A stretch of DNA of 64,000 nucleotides from a bacterium (lineage in GTDB: Bacteria; Sumerlaeota; Sumerlaeia; SLMS01; JAHLLQ01), in contig JAHLLQ010000005.1 in NCBI GenBank assembly GCA_020444065.1, positions 347,171 through 411,170 of the forward strand, given 5' to 3'. This document shows positions 27,679-36,769 of this stretch, one piece after another. The notes under the pieces were generated by a model that saw only the letters and a list, made by a program, of their open reading frames with translations, searched no databases and was not told the DNA's origin. Position numbers and translations under genes: made by a program. Numbering within the stretch: position 1 is the first letter of the stretch; the number at the start of each line of letters is the position of its first letter.

Positions 27679-29247
27679 ATGTCGCGCGACACCTCTCTCA
27701 CTCGCGGCCATTGCCAGACTGGCAGACCACAAGGCAATGCCGGCACATTCCTTCTCCACATTCGTCAGAAACTGTCCGCCATTTTCTTCGTGCTCGCGTG
27801 GCTCTTTCTCCCTCTGGTCGTGTTCGCGGAAGAATCGGCGATTTTCGATAACTTCGAGGACCACAATCTCAGGTCCGAGGTCGGGTGGACTTGGGACTAC
27901 TTCGCAAAGGGCGACGCGCCCACGATTGGCCTGATGGTCGATCTGGACGATCAGGGAAGCGGATACCTGATGTCGCGCGGGACGCTGCCGGACGATGGGA
28001 CCGGGTTCACGGTGGGGGGGATTTTCTGTGCGCCGGCGGATCGCGAAACGAATCCTGTGGAGCCCATCGACTTCTCGTCGTTCGATGCTCTGGCATTTCG
28101 GGCCGCGAGCGATCGGCCTGCTTACTACAATGTTCGCATCGAGCAGAAGGAGCAGGGGTATAACTCGACGAATGTGGCGTTTCCCGTGACGGAGGAGATG
28201 CAGGACTTTCTGATTCCGCTCTCGGAGTTCAAGTCCGGCACCTCGCAATCGACGGCCATGGCGTTTACGTGCCTGGTGGATGAACCGGGCGCGATCTTCC
28301 ATTTGAAACTGGACGACATCCGATTTGTTCGCGGCATGCTGCAGGGCACGCACCGTGCGGGTTTGGAGGCGCGCGCCGATTGGGCAGCGACGCCGAAGAT
28401 CGGTTGGCAAAATGCGCGATTCCACAACAAGCCGATGTTGTTTTACTTCTCAAGTCGCTTCGCGTTGCCATGTCAGCTCTTCGAAGAACGCCTGATAGAG
28501 AATCAGGAGTTTCCGGAACTGGCGCGCGAGTTCGTTCTGGCTCGAGTGGATGTGAACCAGTATCAGAGTCTTGTTCGGCGTTACAATGTGTGGAGGGTTC
28601 CCTCATTTATCGTTCTGGAACCGGCGAGCGGGCGAATGACTTCGCTATACTCCGGTGCGCGCACCGCTGAACTCGCGCTCGAGATGCGCAATTATCTGAA
28701 GAATCGCCCGGAGAAAGACATGGTTGCGCAGGATGTAGCTCCCTCGCAGCGCTACCATATTGTTCACATCGACGATTTTACAGACCGCAACGACATCAAC
28801 GAGGTTGGCGGCCATTGGGGGACTTATGCCATGGGCGACCGTGGAGATATCGATCGACGCATTGTCGACCTGGGCGGCGGGAATCTCGCCTTGCAAGTGG
28901 CAGGAGTCTATCCGGGCAAGCCAGGCGATCCGACGTACGGCGGAGTGTATTGCGATCTTGCTCCGGACAGGGGGACGTCGCGCGATCTTTCGAAGTTCCG
29001 TTGGATCTCATTCATCTGCCGGTCCAGCGAGTCGGATGTGTTCCAGATTCACCTGGAGGACGGGAACGGCGCGCAGGCGAAGCCACAGCAGTTTCACGCC
29101 TCGGCGGATCCGGCACGCGTGACGATCCCGCTGGCCTCATTCGGCGACATCGCTGGACGGGCAACCACCATTGTCTGGTCGGAGCCGAATCCAATGCCAG
29201 GCCGGAAATTCGAACTGGTTTTGGACGATGTGATGGTCATTCGCTGA
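27679..29247 (+). CDS. Secreted CBM-like / thioredoxin-like / CBM-like protein
   Basis: A 522-residue exported protein. A long basic N terminus precedes the signal segment FFVLAWLFLPLVVFA. Domain order is: a CIA30/CBM11-like sandwich (about 52-220, IFDNFEDHNLRSEVGW), a thioredoxin-like domain (about 235-345, NKPMLFYFSSRFALPCQLFE, then WRVPSFIVL with the cis-proline), and a second CIA30/CBM11-like sandwich ending FELVLDDVMVIR. The usual CXXC is reduced to a single cysteine (LPCQLF), so disulfide exchange is unlikely. ATG 27679 is chosen because GAAAGG precedes it and the operator lies upstream. Part of the LacI-linked regulon by position. Confidence 0.7.
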   Translation: MSRDTSLTRGHCQTGRPQGNAGTFLLHIRQKLSAIFFVLAWLFLPLVVFAEESAIFDNFEDHNLRSEVGWTWDYFAKGDAPTIGLMVDLDDQGSGYLMSRGTLPDDGTGFTVGGIFCAPADRETNPVEPIDFSSFDALAFRAASDRPAYYNVRIEQKEQGYNSTNVAFPVTEEMQDFLIPLSEFKSGTSQSTAMAFTCLVDEPGAIFHLKLDDIRFVRGMLQGTHRAGLEARADWAATPKIGWQNARFHNKPMLFYFSSRFALPCQLFEERLIENQEFPELAREFVLARVDVNQYQSLVRRYNVWRVPSFIVLEPASGRMTSLYSGARTAELALEMRNYLKNRPEKDMVAQDVAPSQRYHIVHIDDFTDRNDINEVGGHWGTYAMGDRGDIDRRIVDLGGGNLALQVAGVYPGKPGDPTYGGVYCDLAPDRGTSRDLSKFRWISFICRSSESDVFQIHLEDGNGAQAKPQQFHASADPARVTIPLASFGDIAGRATTIVWSEPNPMPGRKFELVLDDVMVIR

Positions 29248-29274
29248 ACCACCCAGCATTCGATCGGAAACCAA

Positions 29275-29310
29275 AAGGGGCGGAATCGCTTGGTGCGATC
29301 CGCCCCTTCT
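29275..29310. terminator. Bidirectional terminator between convergent genes
   Basis: AAGGGGCGGAATCGC / GCGATCCGCCCCTT with one bulge, a run of A on the left and TTCT on the right, between two convergent stop codons. Confidence 0.75.
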
Positions 29311-29351
29311 GGTCTTAGGCCCTTTGGAGGAGGGATGGAGGAAGTTTCTCT

Positions 29352-32300
29352 CTACTTCAGCAGAACGTCCAGTCGGCGGACTTCGCCATCGCGAATCGCG
29401 CGTGCGATCGAACCGCGCAGGACATCCCCATCGTGACGCTCGCCGTCGACCACGTAGCCAACAATCTTCGCGCCATCGTCGCCGAACGTATTCAGAAGCG
29501 AGTCGTTCTGGTAAACAAGCAGTGTCTTGCCGAACAGCGCACAGGTCAGGCTGTTTGCCGGAAGCGATTCGACTTCCCCATCCCAGGCGACGTGTCCTGG
29601 TTCTTCGGCAAACCATTCTGCAGGCAGCGCCGGCGTGAGCCGGAATTCCAACTCGCCATCGTTCATGACGAAGGGTTTCGCGCCCACACTTAGCAGCAGC
29701 CACAGGTGAATGAACTCTGCGGTGCTGCCACTCAGGCGGGCGACAAATCCGCGGCCGTGAATGCGCTTGTCGGGGCAGCTTGAGGAGACGATGTAGGAGG
29801 AGTTCTCGTAGATGCTGCGGCCGTAACGCTCGGGGTCCATGAACGGAACGAGCATCGTGCGTGCGGCTTCGAAGAATTCCTCATGGAGACCGTGGCGAAC
29901 CAACTCGACGAGAATCTTGTAGCTCATGTGCAGCCAGATCGACTCGTTCTCGTAAATGCCTCGGCTGAATGTCCGTGCGCGTCCGATCTCGTCCGTGCAA
30001 TTCGTCAGGTCCATGTTCAGCATGTACGAGTGCAGCTTCCGGTCGTAGAGCGGCGACTTGCGAAGTGCGCTGTAGAATTCCCGCGCTTCTTCCTGCGTCT
30101 TCGCGTTGCGCAGGCGATAAACCTGCCCTTCCAGATAGAGCGGAAGGGGTTCGGCCTTGAACGGACGCGGATCGATCGTATCGGATTGGTCGACTTCGCC
30201 GTCACGCATGAAGTAGGTGTACACCAGCGGCGAGTTGTCCACGCGTGCGGCTTCGACTCCGCGCCGGCACATTTCGCGGACCGCCTCCAGCAGTTTCGCC
30301 GCTTCTTCAGCGTCGAAGGCCTGCATATCGATCGGCCATTGCACGTAGACCTCTTCGCGGAAGTTCTCGCGCAATTCCGCTGCTGCATTCCAATCGTATG
30401 ACTCGGCCGATGCAATGGGCAGAGCTCCGCGCATCAGCGCAGCGGCGGGGGAGGGCATCTCGAGCTGGCCCCATTCCTCGCGATGGGCGAGCAGATAGTC
30501 GCACAATCGAATGATCGAGGAGGTTTCGCTGAGGCACGAGCCGAATACGCCCGGCAGGCCGTTCAGAGAGTCGTTCCAGCCGGGACGACCCGCTTCCATT
30601 TCAACGCCGCGACCTTCCGGATCGAGCGTCATGCCCTTCAGAACCGCCAGCATTACCAGCTTCGATGCGAGCGAGACTTCCGGCCACGGTTGCGTCCGAT
30701 CGCCGGCCTGGCGCGGGCCAAGCGCGCCGTATTGGCGGGCTTTCCCGTCGACTGCCTGGTAGCGGCGCGACCGCGACAACACACGGCGGCGGGGCTCGAA
30801 CCAACCGACATTCGCCTGCAGCAGTTCCGCATGCGTGTCGGGGAACATGGCATTGTGCGCTTCAAGCATGTCCGCTAGGTAGATCCAGTGATCGACCCAG
30901 TAGCCGTCCTCGTCAGGCTTCGCGCTGAGCATCGCGTTTGCCTTCGTCAGGACATTTCGAAGCCAACTGTCGGCGTCGATTGCAGAAGAGTCATGCTTTG
31001 CCCGCCATTGCAGAAGCTCGCCCGGCGAGAACGGATGCGTCGTGAGATGAACGAACTCATCGCGTGCCTTGCGCTCCTCCAGGGGACACAACTCGCGTGC
31101 GGTCGCTTCATCGGGCAACTGCCAGCGATAGCCTTCCACAGAGAGCGGGTTGTAGCCGTCGGCCTGAATGAGTTCCGCAAAGGCGAGAATTTCCAGGGCA
31201 CCGGATTCGGGATAGAACCAGGGATCGTGACGGCGATTCTGCAGGATGTCACGGAAGTTGCCCGCGCCTTCCGAGTACGGGTGGGCCGGGACTTTGAAAT
31301 CGTTGTAGTCGCGCTCGAGGTCGCCATGGCGGCGCGTATAGATGTGTACCGGTCGGGCGCCATTGCTCGACGGGAAGAGATGCGGAATGCCTCCGCGCAG
31401 CAGATTGTCGAGGAAGTTCTGGCGCAAGTAGCCATTGAGTTCCTTGGATGCCGTGCGCGCATACGCAGGACGGGTGATGTCCTGTACGAGCGCCTGGGCC
31501 TTGCTCTCCACCTGGTGCTGGAACTCTGGCCGGCTGTAGCTGGCGACAAACTCGTCGAGCATGCGCGTATTGGGTGCCAGACCGGCGTAGGCGACGAACT
31601 CGATTGTCTGCTCCGGGGCGAAATCCAGTTCTGCCATTGCCATGGCGCATGGCAGGCGATTCATCCAGGCCTGGTCGTCAGGACAGAATGTGCCATCCAC
31701 AAAGCAATCGGGCTGCAGAAGATTGCTGCCCGGTGAGAAGAATGCATCCGGATCGACCGCAAGTTCCAAGGCCGTCGGATTGCCGTCTTCCTGCAACCAG
31801 GCGCCGTAGAAAACCGCCTCCTGCGTGGCTTCGACCTTGGCCTCGTCCTTCATGGACGTGGGCACGAGGTAAACGGCGCCGCCGGCCTTGTGCGGGGAGA
31901 CGCGGATGAACCCTTCCGTAATACGGCGGAGGCGTTTCAGCGAAAAATCTGAAACGCCCGCGGGGATAATCAGGGGGAGGCCATCGGCCAGTCGAACCGA
32001 TCGACGATGGGGACGGAGGTTTGTGATTCGAACACGCCGACAGAGTGCCGGGACGGGACTGTCCGTGACCGCGCAGTAGTCGACTTGCATGCGCCAGCCG
32101 GCAGTCTCATTCTCATCGATCAGGGTGACGGCATGCGGCTGAATGCGCATCGTGCGCACGCCCGATCGGCCATTCACGCAGTGATCGGCAAAGGGCTCGA
32201 AGCAGTTTCCGTCACCTTCGATCAGGAATGTCCGGAAGCCGTACAGGCTCGTCAGTTGATACGCCCAGGTCGCAGAGAAGAACTCTCCGATGGCGTGGTC

Positions 32301-32558
32301 TTTATCCTCGTAGCCGAAGGAGCAGACCGCCTGGCCGCGGTTGACGTACATGGCCCACAGTGGCGCGCCATGCAGTCCGCCGATGCCGGGGAGGAAACTC
32401 GAGAACGGCGGGACGCGGTCATAACCGCGGATTTCAAAGACGGAATCATCGAGTGCGGTCCATGTGGGTATTTCGGGCCCCAGTCCCTCGACGGGCAACT
32501 GCGCATCGGATTCAGTGGCGTTGCTCTGGCGGACTTCTGCGTCGATTCTGCTCATCAT
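29352..32558 (-). CDS. GH94/GH149/GH161-type glycoside phosphorylase
   Basis: A 1068-residue protein related to cellobiose phosphorylases (clan GH-Q). The hallmark PGWNDSLNGLPGVFGS (about residues 659-674) places a catalytic-type Asp in the WND motif, as in the family's GDWNDA. N-terminal GGLHGAPLWAMYVNRGQ and C-terminal SSSCPDKRIHGRGFVARLSG also fit. It is longer than the 800-residue GH94 norm and closer in size to beta-1,3-glucan phosphorylases of GH149/GH161, so the linkage is uncertain. No signal peptide, hence cytoplasmic phosphorolysis. Two operators lie 58 and 148 bases upstream in the gap to the divergent LacI gene. Confidence 0.75.
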   Translation of the reverse strand: MMSRIDAEVRQSNATESDAQLPVEGLGPEIPTWTALDDSVFEIRGYDRVPPFSSFLPGIGGLHGAPLWAMYVNRGQAVCSFGYEDKDHAIGEFFSATWAYQLTSLYGFRTFLIEGDGNCFEPFADHCVNGRSGVRTMRIQPHAVTLIDENETAGWRMQVDYCAVTDSPVPALCRRVRITNLRPHRRSVRLADGLPLIIPAGVSDFSLKRLRRITEGFIRVSPHKAGGAVYLVPTSMKDEAKVEATQEAVFYGAWLQEDGNPTALELAVDPDAFFSPGSNLLQPDCFVDGTFCPDDQAWMNRLPCAMAMAELDFAPEQTIEFVAYAGLAPNTRMLDEFVASYSRPEFQHQVESKAQALVQDITRPAYARTASKELNGYLRQNFLDNLLRGGIPHLFPSSNGARPVHIYTRRHGDLERDYNDFKVPAHPYSEGAGNFRDILQNRRHDPWFYPESGALEILAFAELIQADGYNPLSVEGYRWQLPDEATARELCPLEERKARDEFVHLTTHPFSPGELLQWRAKHDSSAIDADSWLRNVLTKANAMLSAKPDEDGYWVDHWIYLADMLEAHNAMFPDTHAELLQANVGWFEPRRRVLSRSRRYQAVDGKARQYGALGPRQAGDRTQPWPEVSLASKLVMLAVLKGMTLDPEGRGVEMEAGRPGWNDSLNGLPGVFGSCLSETSSIIRLCDYLLAHREEWGQLEMPSPAAALMRGALPIASAESYDWNAAAELRENFREEVYVQWPIDMQAFDAEEAAKLLEAVREMCRRGVEAARVDNSPLVYTYFMRDGEVDQSDTIDPRPFKAEPLPLYLEGQVYRLRNAKTQEEAREFYSALRKSPLYDRKLHSYMLNMDLTNCTDEIGRARTFSRGIYENESIWLHMSYKILVELVRHGLHEEFFEAARTMLVPFMDPERYGRSIYENSSYIVSSSCPDKRIHGRGFVARLSGSTAEFIHLWLLLSVGAKPFVMNDGELEFRLTPALPAEWFAEEPGHVAWDGEVESLPANSLTCALFGKTLLVYQNDSLLNTFGDDGAKIVGYVVDGERHDGDVLRGSIARAIRDGEVRRLDVLLK

Positions 32559-32615
32559 TCTGTCTGCCTTATTCTGTTCGGGCGGTTGACGGGGGACGGT
32601 GCAAATAGAGCGGAG

Positions 32616-32627
32616 GTTATCGATACC
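32616..32627. promoter_or_regulatory. Putative LacI-type operator 5
   Basis: gttatcgatacc, 11 of 12 bases of the consensus, 58 bases upstream of the large phosphorylase start on the minus strand. The 32559-32895 gap holds this and the next operator only. Confidence 0.65.
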
Positions 32628-32705
32628 TGTCTTGGCGTTACCTCTGGTCTATTTGATTCTCCTATTGGTTGTCAAGAGCCTTTGCAGTGCTTTCCTCTCC
32701 GCGAG

Positions 32706-32717
32706 GTTATCGATAAC
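32706..32717. promoter_or_regulatory. Putative LacI-type operator 6
   Basis: Perfect gttatcgataac, 90 bases from operator 5 and 179 bases before the repressor start, well placed for autoregulation of the divergent pair. Confidence 0.7.
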
Positions 32718-32895
32718 AGAACATTGCCCGATGCCTCAGGTCAACAGCTTTCCGTGGACTTTTTTTGACCGGTCCGATTTTGATCTCCCGGAATCGCGAT
32801 TTTGGCTAGCCTGCAGCGACCCGTGTCTCTACACTCGTGCTCGAATGGGGCGTATCACCTCTCCCCACCCTCAAATTTCAGTGGATTGGCGAACC

Positions 32896-33993
32896 ATGGC
32901 AAAGACCAAAGGCACGAAGTCTCGGGCGGGAAAGCGGACTTTGGGTCAGTCAAACAGCGTATCGGCCGACGAAGTCGCCCGCTTGGCGGGCGTTTCTGTG
33001 ATGACGGTGAGTCGGGCATTGCGCGGAACCGCGGGGGTCTCTCCCAAGACGCGCGATCGCATCGTCCAGATCGCGACGGAAATCGGCTATCAGCCCAGCC
33101 AGGCGGCGCGCAGCCTTCGCACGGGGAAGATCGAGACGATCGGATTCCTGATCTGGAGTCACGATGCCCTGCGCGGAACGTACCATTCGGATTCTCTTGC
33201 CGGAATCGACCACGTCGTTAGCGACCAGGGGTACAATGTCTTGCTGACCGTTCCGCCGAAGCACGTCCGGACCGCCGATTACGCCAGACGTCTGGTTCAT
33301 GAGCGACGCGTCGGCAGCCTTGTTCTGCAGGGCGCCCGCCTGTCACCGCAGGATCTGAAGGAGTTGGAGGCGGTCGAGGCGCCGAAAGTCTTCATCAACT
33401 ACACCGGGAAGTTGTCGGCCAGGAAGCATCGGGCGAGCTGCATTGGATTCGATAATGCCGATGGCCTCGAGCAGGCTGTTCGCCACTTGGTGGCGCTGGG
33501 GCACGAACGCATCGCCTACATCGGCGGTACCCCCGGCGATCGCGATGCCATCGAGCGCGAGGCAGGCTACCGGTCCGCGATGAAAAAGCTGAAACTGCGT
33601 GTGAACGAGGACTGGGTCCGGCCGGGACACTTCTCACATGCCCTGGATGCCGGGCAGTCGCAAGGCGACTACTTGATCGCAGAGGGTGGCGCAGGACCGA
33701 CGGCGATTGTGTGCGCATCGGACGAAATCGCATACGGCGTTCTTTCGAGTGCTCGGCGAGCGGGGCTGGAACTTCCGAGGCAGCTCTCCGTCGTTGGCTT
33801 CGACGACGACGTAGCAAGCGGATACGTGATTCCGCCGCTGACGACCTTGGCCCACAGCGGCTGGGAACTCGGGCAGCGGGCCGGCGAGGAGTTGATGCGT
33901 CAGATCACCGGCGACGATCCGCAGGAGGAAGTCGTCATCCTGAAGACGCGACTGGTCGTTCGAAGCTCAACCGCCGCGCCCGGCGCGCGCTGA
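32896..33993 (+). CDS. LacI-family transcriptional repressor
   Basis: A 365-residue repressor. After about 22 basic residues comes the LacI headpiece, VSADEVARLAGVSVMTVSRAL, with the hinge region YQPSQAARSLRTGK, then a periplasmic-binding-protein-like sensor domain (CIGFDNADGLEQAVRHLVAL, GFDDDVASGY). Ligands in the family are sugars. It lies among two phosphorylases, secreted glycan-binding-like proteins and copies of a CpG-centred palindrome, so it is the likely regulator of that set, repressing until an oligosaccharide binds. ATG 32896 is chosen as giving a normal headpiece; earlier in-frame starts add non-family sequence. Confidence 0.93.
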   Translation: MAKTKGTKSRAGKRTLGQSNSVSADEVARLAGVSVMTVSRALRGTAGVSPKTRDRIVQIATEIGYQPSQAARSLRTGKIETIGFLIWSHDALRGTYHSDSLAGIDHVVSDQGYNVLLTVPPKHVRTADYARRLVHERRVGSLVLQGARLSPQDLKELEAVEAPKVFINYTGKLSARKHRASCIGFDNADGLEQAVRHLVALGHERIAYIGGTPGDRDAIEREAGYRSAMKKLKLRVNEDWVRPGHFSHALDAGQSQGDYLIAEGGAGPTAIVCASDEIAYGVLSSARRAGLELPRQLSVVGFDDDVASGYVIPPLTTLAHSGWELGQRAGEELMRQITGDDPQEEVVILKTRLVVRSSTAAPGAR

Positions 33994-33997
33994 AAGC

Positions 33998-34009
33998 GTT
34001 ATCGATAAA
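33998..34009. promoter_or_regulatory. Putative LacI-type operator 7
   Basis: gttatcgataaa, 11 of 12 bases of the consensus, in the short gap between the repressor stop and the GH94 gene, 79 bases upstream of its start. Confidence 0.65.
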
Positions 34010-34088
34010 TCTCCATTGACGAATCGGCTCTCCCCATCGGAGGCTCGCTGAACGATCTCGGCGAGCAGCCTACGGGAGAGCTATCTCT

Positions 34089-36425
34089 ATGGACACCCCA
34101 CAAATTCAGTACGATTGCGACACCTCCTCCTACCGTTGCACCGAGAAGGAGTATCATGATCGCAGTCGTTCGTTTGGCAGCTTTATCGAAAACGGAAAAG
34201 CCTACCAAATCACGGACCGCGATACGCCTCGCCCCTGGCTGAACTACCTTTGCAACGAGAAGTTCGCCGCCTGCGTTTCCAACATCGGGTTGGGGTTCAC
34301 GTGGCTGCACTCGTCGCTGCTGCGCGTGACGAAGTACGAGCACGAGATCGACTACTTGCCCCGTGAGTTCCAGGATGGCCGCGAGATTCTCCTCCGCGAT
34401 GAGGAAAGCGGCCAGGAGTGGCAGGCCTTTCGAGACGCGGAGAACGTGGAGTGCATCCACAGGCCGGGAATGACCGAACTGCAGGCGACACACAATGGCG
34501 TGCGCGTTCACATGCAACTCTTCGTACCATCGGAGGATTGCGGAGAATGCTGGTGCCTCAGCATCGAGAACACCGGCAGCGCGACCCGTCGCCTGCGCCT
34601 TCGCCTCGAGCAGACATGGACGTTCGCGCGCTTTGGCATTCACACCGCAGAGGAGGGCATTCCGTACCTCTCGACCCCGGGCGAAGGCGTGCAGGCAGCA
34701 TGTGAAGGAAGCGCCGTGACGGCGCGCGTCGACAATCCGGACTTGCCGCTTCCCCTATACGGAGTCTTCGTGTCCGCAGAGGACCTGCAGGCGGAGTGTA
34801 TCGACCAGGTTGAGAAGCGCAAAGACGGGCGCACTTTCGTCTTCAACCTCTGCCGATTGGGCGGGCAATTGGAACTCGGTGGGGGAGAGGCGGCGACCTT
34901 TCACGTCTTTGCCGGCGCGGATTCGACCGAGGGGTTCATTGAAGGGATTCGATCGAAATACAGCGATCCTTCGACCTTCACATCGGAACGCGAGCGCGTA
35001 CTGGAGGAGCGCAGGCTCTTAGAGGAGCGAATCGCCTGCACGCTGCCCGACAAGAATATCGAAGCCTTTCTGAACGTGTGGCTGAAGAATCAACTGTTCC
35101 TCACATTCCGCTTTGTCCGTAGTGGCTTCTTCGGATTCCGCGACACGCTGCAGGACACGTGGGGGTACTCCCTGCTCGATCCCGCGATGGCAAAGCGGTT
35201 TCTGCTGCGCACGTTGGCGCACGTCTGCGGGGATGGCGTTTGCCCGCGCAACTACTCGATCGTGGATGACCAGCACGACCTGCGCGCATTTATGGACTCC
35301 GGATCTTGGATCGCGATGGCACTCGTCGACTATATCAAAGAAACCGGCGATGTTGAAGTGCTCGACGAGAGAATTCCCTGGCTGGATTCTGACGATAAGA
35401 CGCCCCTGATCGATCACGTCTGGGCAGCAATGGAACTGCTCTACAAGAATCGAGGTCGCTACGGCCTGTGCCTGACCGGAGACGGGGACTGGAACGATGC
35501 GCTGGAAGGCATCGGAAAAAGTGGGGACGCAGTCAGCGCGTGGCTGACCATGGCCGTGTTCCATGCACAGAACCTGATGGCGGAACTGTTCGACCACATC
35601 GGCGCCACGGAACGTGCCCAGGTCATGAAGACGCGATCCGCTGAACTGCGCGAGTGCCTCGAACACGCCTGGGACGGGCAATGGTACGTCTACGGATTCA
35701 CCGGGTCTGGAGCTCCGATCGGCAGTCATAAGAACCGCGAGGGACGCATTCACCTGAACGCACAAACCTGGGCGATGTTCACTGGGCTGGCCAATGAAGA
35801 ACGAATCGACAGCATGCGTGCTGCAATTCGCGAACAGCTCGAAACGCCTTATGGGCCAGCGCTCTTGGCGCCTCCTTACGTGGACGAAGCCGACGAAGTC
35901 GGGCGTATTGCCCGCCTCGAGCCAGGGACTTTCGAGAACGGCTCGATCTATCAACACGCCGTTGCGTTCGCGATCTATGCAGACTTCATTGCCGGCGATG
36001 GCGACGCGGGTGCGGATCTCTTTTCACGCTTGCTGCCGACAAACCCAGAGAACTTCGATGCGCGCCGCACCAGCGAACCGTACTGTACCGGCAACTACTA
36101 CTGCGGCCCCTCGCACCCCCGCTGCGGCCAGAACTTCTTCACATGGTTCACCGGCAACGCCGCCTGGCTTCTGCGCGCGGGATTCGACCGAATGCTCGGA
36201 CTGCAGGCCGACTTCGACGGTCTTCATGTCCGTCCCTGCGTGCCGCGGGATTGGGATCGATTCAGCGCCCGGCGCACCTTTCGCGGACAGGTCTATGAAC
36301 TTCGCTACGAACGGACCGACGATACCCCGAGCCTCGAACTCGACGGTCGCCGCCTGCCGAACATGACGCTCCCCGCGCCCGATCGCATCACCGCCAAGGT
36401 CCGCCAGGTCCTCGTGAAGTACTGA
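34089..36425 (+). CDS. GH94 cellobiose/chitobiose phosphorylase-type enzyme
   Basis: A 778-residue cytoplasmic glycoside phosphorylase that would split a beta-linked disaccharide with phosphate to a sugar 1-phosphate. Seen: N-terminal beta sandwich (ENGKAYQITDRDTPRPWLNY, GLGFTWLHSSLLRVT), the (alpha/alpha)6 barrel with FRDTLQDTWGY, the catalytic acid region LTGDGDWNDALEGIG (about residue 460-475), and the C-terminal HPRCGQNFFTWFTGNAAWLL phosphate-site region. Length fits GH94. Substrate (cellobiose, chitobiose, laminaribiose) is not readable. It follows the LacI gene with an operator between, so is probably repressed by it. Confidence 0.92.
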   Translation: MDTPQIQYDCDTSSYRCTEKEYHDRSRSFGSFIENGKAYQITDRDTPRPWLNYLCNEKFAACVSNIGLGFTWLHSSLLRVTKYEHEIDYLPREFQDGREILLRDEESGQEWQAFRDAENVECIHRPGMTELQATHNGVRVHMQLFVPSEDCGECWCLSIENTGSATRRLRLRLEQTWTFARFGIHTAEEGIPYLSTPGEGVQAACEGSAVTARVDNPDLPLPLYGVFVSAEDLQAECIDQVEKRKDGRTFVFNLCRLGGQLELGGGEAATFHVFAGADSTEGFIEGIRSKYSDPSTFTSERERVLEERRLLEERIACTLPDKNIEAFLNVWLKNQLFLTFRFVRSGFFGFRDTLQDTWGYSLLDPAMAKRFLLRTLAHVCGDGVCPRNYSIVDDQHDLRAFMDSGSWIAMALVDYIKETGDVEVLDERIPWLDSDDKTPLIDHVWAAMELLYKNRGRYGLCLTGDGDWNDALEGIGKSGDAVSAWLTMAVFHAQNLMAELFDHIGATERAQVMKTRSAELRECLEHAWDGQWYVYGFTGSGAPIGSHKNREGRIHLNAQTWAMFTGLANEERIDSMRAAIREQLETPYGPALLAPPYVDEADEVGRIARLEPGTFENGSIYQHAVAFAIYADFIAGDGDAGADLFSRLLPTNPENFDARRTSEPYCTGNYYCGPSHPRCGQNFFTWFTGNAAWLLRAGFDRMLGLQADFDGLHVRPCVPRDWDRFSARRTFRGQVYELRYERTDDTPSLELDGRRLPNMTLPAPDRITAKVRQVLVKY

Positions 36426-36508
36426 TCCCAAGCCGCGCTGGCCCCCTGCCGGCAAGGTGGAAACCCTTGACATCCGCCCCCCCGCGAGCCGATTCCAATC
36501 CCAGTCGA

Positions 36509-36584
36509 GCGGGAATAGCTCAGTTGGTAGAGCATCAGCTTCCCAAGCTGAGGGTCGCGGGTTCGAATCCCGTTTCCCGCTCCA
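36509..36584 (+). tRNA. tRNA-Gly(CCC)
   Basis: Full cloverleaf: acceptor GCGGGAA / TTCCCGC, D arm with AGCTCAGTTGGTAGAGC, anticodon stem TCAGC / GCTGA around loop TTCCCAA (anticodon CCC at 36542-36544), T arm GGGTTCGAATCCC, discriminator T and an encoded CCA. The integrase gene downstream makes its 3' half the likely attachment site of the element that follows. Confidence 0.97.
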
Positions 36585-36646
36585 TTGATTTTCCTCAACT
36601 TACAGCTCATTTGGGGCACCTCGGAAGGCCTGAAACCAAGGCCTCT

Positions 36647-36673
36647 ACTGACAGATACTGACATATTCTGACG
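36647..36673 (+). repeat. Three direct repeats, ten-base phasing
   Basis: ACTGACA, ACTGACA and TCTGACG start at 36647, 36657 and 36667, one helical turn apart, 63 bases past the tRNA. This is the arrangement expected of integrase arm-type or excisionase sites. Confidence 0.55.
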
Positions 36674-36769
36674 ATCTTGGGGTGTCAGGGTACGCCGGTC
36701 TCCGGTCAAAGCGCGTGTCCCGTCATGATTCCCGCCAGCCAGGGCGTAAGCCCGGAACACAGGTCTGAT

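Noticed and set aside
32599..32895. 99-codon N-terminal extension of the LacI gene
   Set aside because: It would run through an operator and adds no family sequence; ATG 32896 gives a normal headpiece.
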